From Dehalococcoidia bacterium (GTDB taxonomy: Bacteria > Chloroflexota > Dehalococcoidia > Dehalococcoidales > UBA1222), in NCBI GenBank assembly GCA_009779255.1, contig WREQ01000013.1, positions 1 to 32,377 of the forward strand: DNA of 32,377 nt, written 5' to 3'. Below, piece by piece: positions 30,032-32,377 of this stretch; position 1 is the stretch's first letter, and each line of letters begins with the position of its first letter. The notes beneath the pieces are model-generated. The model made no database searches and was not told where the DNA came from. It saw only the letters and a program-made list of their open reading frames with translations. A program made the position numbers and the translations under genes.

Positions 30032-31196
30032 CTGAATCCTCTTTCCTAAACGGAAGCAGCGTCTTTTTCAACATATGAAGCATAGCGCGTCCGTGCCAAT
30101 CAAATTCAACCTTATTGGATGCGGCTAATTTTTCATCCAGTCCGCGTTTATCAGCCATACCGAACAGCCAGTCAATACGGTCATCACTCAAACGGGAGAA
30201 CAGGGAATGCCCGACACGCCCCAAGCGCAACTCACGCCCCAGCAGGCGTTTCCACTTCTTCTGATAAAGTGCCATGCCGGAAGCCGAGAAATCCCACGTT
30301 TCAGCAGCCGAATGCAGTGTATCGGCGGCAATATCGGCACATAACAGGCCGAAATAGATGCCGCCACCCGTCAGCGGCTTGACCTGACCGGCGGCGTCGC
30401 CTGCCAACAGGACACGCGCAAGCGAGCTTTTTCTGGTATAGCCGGTTGTGATGCCCCGATAACATGGCCGGTCGGTAACACGCGTAATTTTGCCAGTGGC
30501 TTTGAGTTTTTCCAAAAAAGCCGTCAGATGGACATCGACAGCGCGGCGCGACATCAGCCCCGCCAGCGCCATGCCGTTCCCCGACGGCACCAGCCACGCA
30601 AAAAAACCTGGCGCCACACCACGCCCGACATACACCTCAACCTCGGAATTGAGTTGAGGCGCCTCGACTTCCACCTGCGCGCCGGCTGTCCATGAATTGA
30701 TTTTTCCGAGTCCCAGCTTTTCCGGCAGACGCGACCCGAATCCGCAGGCCAGTACGACCGCCCGCGCCAGGAAAGTTTCACGCGTGCCGTCGCGCCGTTC
30801 CACAGAGGCTGCCACCTCGTCTGGTTTCACCGACAGGCTCTCGACACGATTGTCAAGCAAATAATCAGCTCCCATTTCCTGCGCCTGGCGCGCCATAAAA
30901 GCGTTGAAAACACCGCGGTCGATGACAACTGCCTGCGCCTCACCGCGCGAAATATGCAAAATCCGGCCTGATGGAGAGAACGCCTGCGCGCCGCGCAATT
31001 CCGCAAGCACCAGTTCGCGCGGGATTTTGAAACGCTTGAGGCACTCCACACTCACGATGCCGGTGCAGCATACCCGCCCACCAACGGACGGGTTGCGTTC
31101 AAGCACGGCAACCTGATGTCCCGCTATTGAAAGTTTGGTGGCGGCGCGGCACCCTACTGGACCACCGCCCACCACCAGAAAATCGTAACGCTTCAT
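30024..31196 (-). CDS. Geranylgeranyl-reductase-family FAD oxidoreductase
   Basis: 390 residues. FLVVGGGPVGCRAATKLSIAGH and the acidic strand end VLERNP are the dinucleotide-binding start. GDAAGQVKPLTGGGIYFG (approximately 275-292) is the second FAD motif, typical of geranylgeranyl reductase and PHBH-like proteins. The cluster CCTGIVSVECLK near 43-54 is common in the archaeal-type lipid reductases of this family. Likely reaction: saturation of isoprenoid chains (a quinone or lipid side chain); the substrate is not shown. AGGGAAGC lies next to the ATG. Overlaps the GreA-family gene by 8 bases, so they are probably one unit. Confidence 0.85.
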   Translation of the reverse strand: MKRYDFLVVGGGPVGCRAATKLSIAGHQVAVLERNPSVGGRVCCTGIVSVECLKRFKIPRELVLAELRGAQAFSPSGRILHISRGEAQAVVIDRGVFNAFMARQAQEMGADYLLDNRVESLSVKPDEVAASVERRDGTRETFLARAVVLACGFGSRLPEKLGLGKINSWTAGAQVEVEAPQLNSEVEVYVGRGVAPGFFAWLVPSGNGMALAGLMSRRAVDVHLTAFLEKLKATGKITRVTDRPCYRGITTGYTRKSSLARVLLAGDAAGQVKPLTGGGIYFGLLCADIAADTLHSAAETWDFSASGMALYQKKWKRLLGRELRLGRVGHSLFSRLSDDRIDWLFGMADKRGLDEKLAASNKVEFDWHGRAMLHMLKKTLLPFRKEDSDG

Positions 31197-31559
31197 GCTT
31201 CCCTGCAGGCATTATAACACAGCATGCCGCTCTACTAAGGGGACTGCGGGGAGGTGGCGGCACTTTCAAGAAGGCAAATCAAAACGGAGAAGATGTTTCA
31301 GGAAATATTACACTATCTCAAATTCAGCATACACCCAGAAATCACCGAGGCGGCTTGGGGTTGCAGTGGGGATTGAAGTCGTAGAAATCGCACCATCTAC
31401 AATAAACTTCCTAAAGTCAGACGGAGGGTCCTTAAGCAGTGTCAAACCCTGTAATTACCCGGCTCGAGACCCCCACACCATGAATTTGGGGAGAATCACC
31501 AGTTCGCCTGAGAATAAGGCTCCAACATCTCTGAATAACCTCCTTATTACGTTTTGGTG
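31197..31559. other. Gene-free stretch
   Basis: 363 bases with no supported gene on either strand; the longest plus-strand frame has no ribosome site and runs into the lipoprotein gene on the other strand. No tRNA or strong hairpin seen. Confidence 0.5.
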
Positions 31560-32246
31560 TTATTTTTCTTGCCACTTGGCGTATAGATTCAACGTCTCAT
31601 CTGCTGACTGAGGCCATCGCTCATTCCACGTGGTGATAAGCTCAGGCTCTAAGTACCACCCTGCAAAAGAGTGATCCTCCCGAATGGGTGTTGGTGGACG
31701 CATAAATATATTTGACCCAGTGACGTAGTCAAACCAATAGTATCCTTGGTTGGGAGCACCGTTGTAATTGTACATGAATGCAACATTGGGACGTTGAGGG
31801 TTTCTATGACATGTACAGTCTATATGAACTAATGCTGTTGCGCCGGTGACAGTGTCAGAATATCCGGTAGGGAGGTCGACTAAATTTACAACAATCACAT
31901 TATCGTGATCAAGTGTTGCGGAGTACCAGGTTTTTTCGACCGAATGTGGAATATAAAGCTTCTTAAGGTTGTTACCGTCAATATGGTACCAACCGCTCCA
32001 AAATTTTCCGATATATCTTCCGATTTGCTTCACAGGTAAACCCTCAACAAACATAGGAACAGCCAATATTTCCTGCTCTTTGCCTAACTCAGTCAATTCC
32101 AGAACGACGGCATATCCCTCTTTTTTATAGAGTTCTACCCGAAAATATTCCGTCTCAACTATTTTATTGCTGTTACAAGCTGTCAAACCTGCAGTGGAGA
32201 ATAACAACGATATCGCTATTGCCAAGGTTAGTAGTTTCTTTGCCAT
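31560..32246 (-). CDS. Lipoprotein with a Listeria-Bacteroides (InlB-type) repeat
   Basis: 228 residues from MAKKLLTLAIAISLLF at 32246 (AAGGAGG 8-9 bases upstream). Lipobox LTAC (C24) places it on the outer membrane face. The mature chain first has a leucine/isoleucine-rich segment with GLPVKQIGRYIGKFWSGWYHIDGNNLKKLYIPHSVEKTWY, which resembles a BspA-type leucine-rich repeat. It closes with FMRPPTPIREDHSFAGWYLEPE...LNLYAKWQEK, the InlB B-repeat signature (P-R-GYxFxGWY...YAKW). Such proteins usually take part in surface binding; the target is unknown. Confidence 0.8.
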   Translation of the reverse strand: MAKKLLTLAIAISLLFSTAGLTACNSNKIVETEYFRVELYKKEGYAVVLELTELGKEQEILAVPMFVEGLPVKQIGRYIGKFWSGWYHIDGNNLKKLYIPHSVEKTWYSATLDHDNVIVVNLVDLPTGYSDTVTGATALVHIDCTCHRNPQRPNVAFMYNYNGAPNQGYYWFDYVTGSNIFMRPPTPIREDHSFAGWYLEPELITTWNERWPQSADETLNLYAKWQEK

Positions 32247-32259
32247 AATCAAAACCTCC

Positions 32260-32320
32260 TTAAAAATAAACAAGCCGCCCCAGACATCCGTATATTTTGC
32301 TCGGATACTCTTCGGCGGCT
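32260..32320 (-). terminator. Terminator or attenuator in front of the lipoprotein gene
   Basis: AGCCGCC (32314-32320) pairs with GGCGGCT (32273-32279), and inside that ATCCG (32302-32306) pairs with CGGAT (32286-32290), all read on the minus strand. A T-rich tail (TTGTTTATTTTT) follows and directly abuts the lipoprotein ribosome site. It could end an upstream gene or attenuate this one. Confidence 0.6.
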
Positions 32321-32377
32321 GAAGGTCTGATTCAAGGCTTTATTCATGTAAAGCTCCTCGATCTTCGGTCGTGTCAA

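Noticed and set aside
31195-31611. 138-aa plus-strand frame near the lipoprotein
   Set aside because: No ribosome site, no recognisable domain, runs into the opposite gene.

Overview
The window looks like a chromosomal segment of an uncultured or anaerobic Chloroflexota bacterium, most likely Dehalococcoidia. This is inferred from gene content and protein style, not from any database comparison. The supporting signs are a compact thrS-infC-rpmI-rplT operon, a YedE/TusA/YedF sulfur-selenium locus, small zinc-ribbon proteins, bS21, a GreA-type factor with an extra N-terminal domain, and a geranylgeranyl-reductase-type flavoprotein. Most genes lie on the minus strand, and base composition is roughly balanced except in an AT-richer accessory block (about 22.1-25.9 kb).

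Layout: 1-1.4 kb holds the start of an exported protein gene that runs off the left edge and a winged-helix regulator with operator-like repeats at its own promoter. 1.5-4.8 kb is the translation operon thrS-infC-rpmI-rplT plus a 58-codon cysteine protein. 4.8-11.0 kb is the most striking block, two adjacent minus-strand transcription units and one divergent gene, all built from chalcogen (S/Se) handling families. Unit A is YedE, a degenerate ribokinase-fold protein, TusA and YedF. Unit B is a DUF3343-like carrier protein, an intact ribokinase-fold protein and a YedE split into two genes. A divergent TusA-like gene stands upstream. The two ribokinase-fold proteins are visibly paralogous, but one has lost the GTGD catalytic motif. 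11.0-13.6 kb is accessory: a decayed two-repeat CRISPR-like remnant of type I-C appearance, an unknown ORF, and an MvaI/BcnI-type endonuclease with its m4C-type methyltransferase, next to tRNA-Leu(UAG).

13.7-20.0 kb is housekeeping and lineage-specific: YggS with an apparently leaderless promoter, an MtnX-like phosphatase coupled to peptide deformylase, tRNA-Pro(GGG), three genes of unknown or partly known function (a membrane-anchored CxxCxGxG protein, a YkgJ-type cysteine-cluster protein, a 414-aa unknown), a possible structured RNA, and an M50/CBS intramembrane protease. 20.0-22.0 kb carries a broken DUF6440-like gene and a DEAD-box helicase with a zinc ribbon at its N-terminus. 22.1-25.9 kb is an accessory island with Firmicutes-like small membrane and lipoprotein genes, an XRE regulator trio and the broken C-terminus of a probable relaxase, so it probably records a decayed mobile element. 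25.9-31.2 kb returns to core genes (typA, rpsU, a double zinc-ribbon protein, the GreA-family fusion, the flavoprotein) separated by a heptamer minisatellite and a long palindromic repeat. 31.5 kb to the end is a lipoprotein with an InlB-type repeat behind a terminator-like hairpin.

Functionally, the 5-11 kb locus would import and pass on reduced sulfur or selenium: YedE proteins are candidate transporters, TusA/YedF/DUF3343 proteins carry reactive cysteines that could relay the chalcogen, and the ribokinase-fold proteins are of unknown substrate. No selD, selA or other selenium-committing gene is in view, so selenium as the cargo is an inference.
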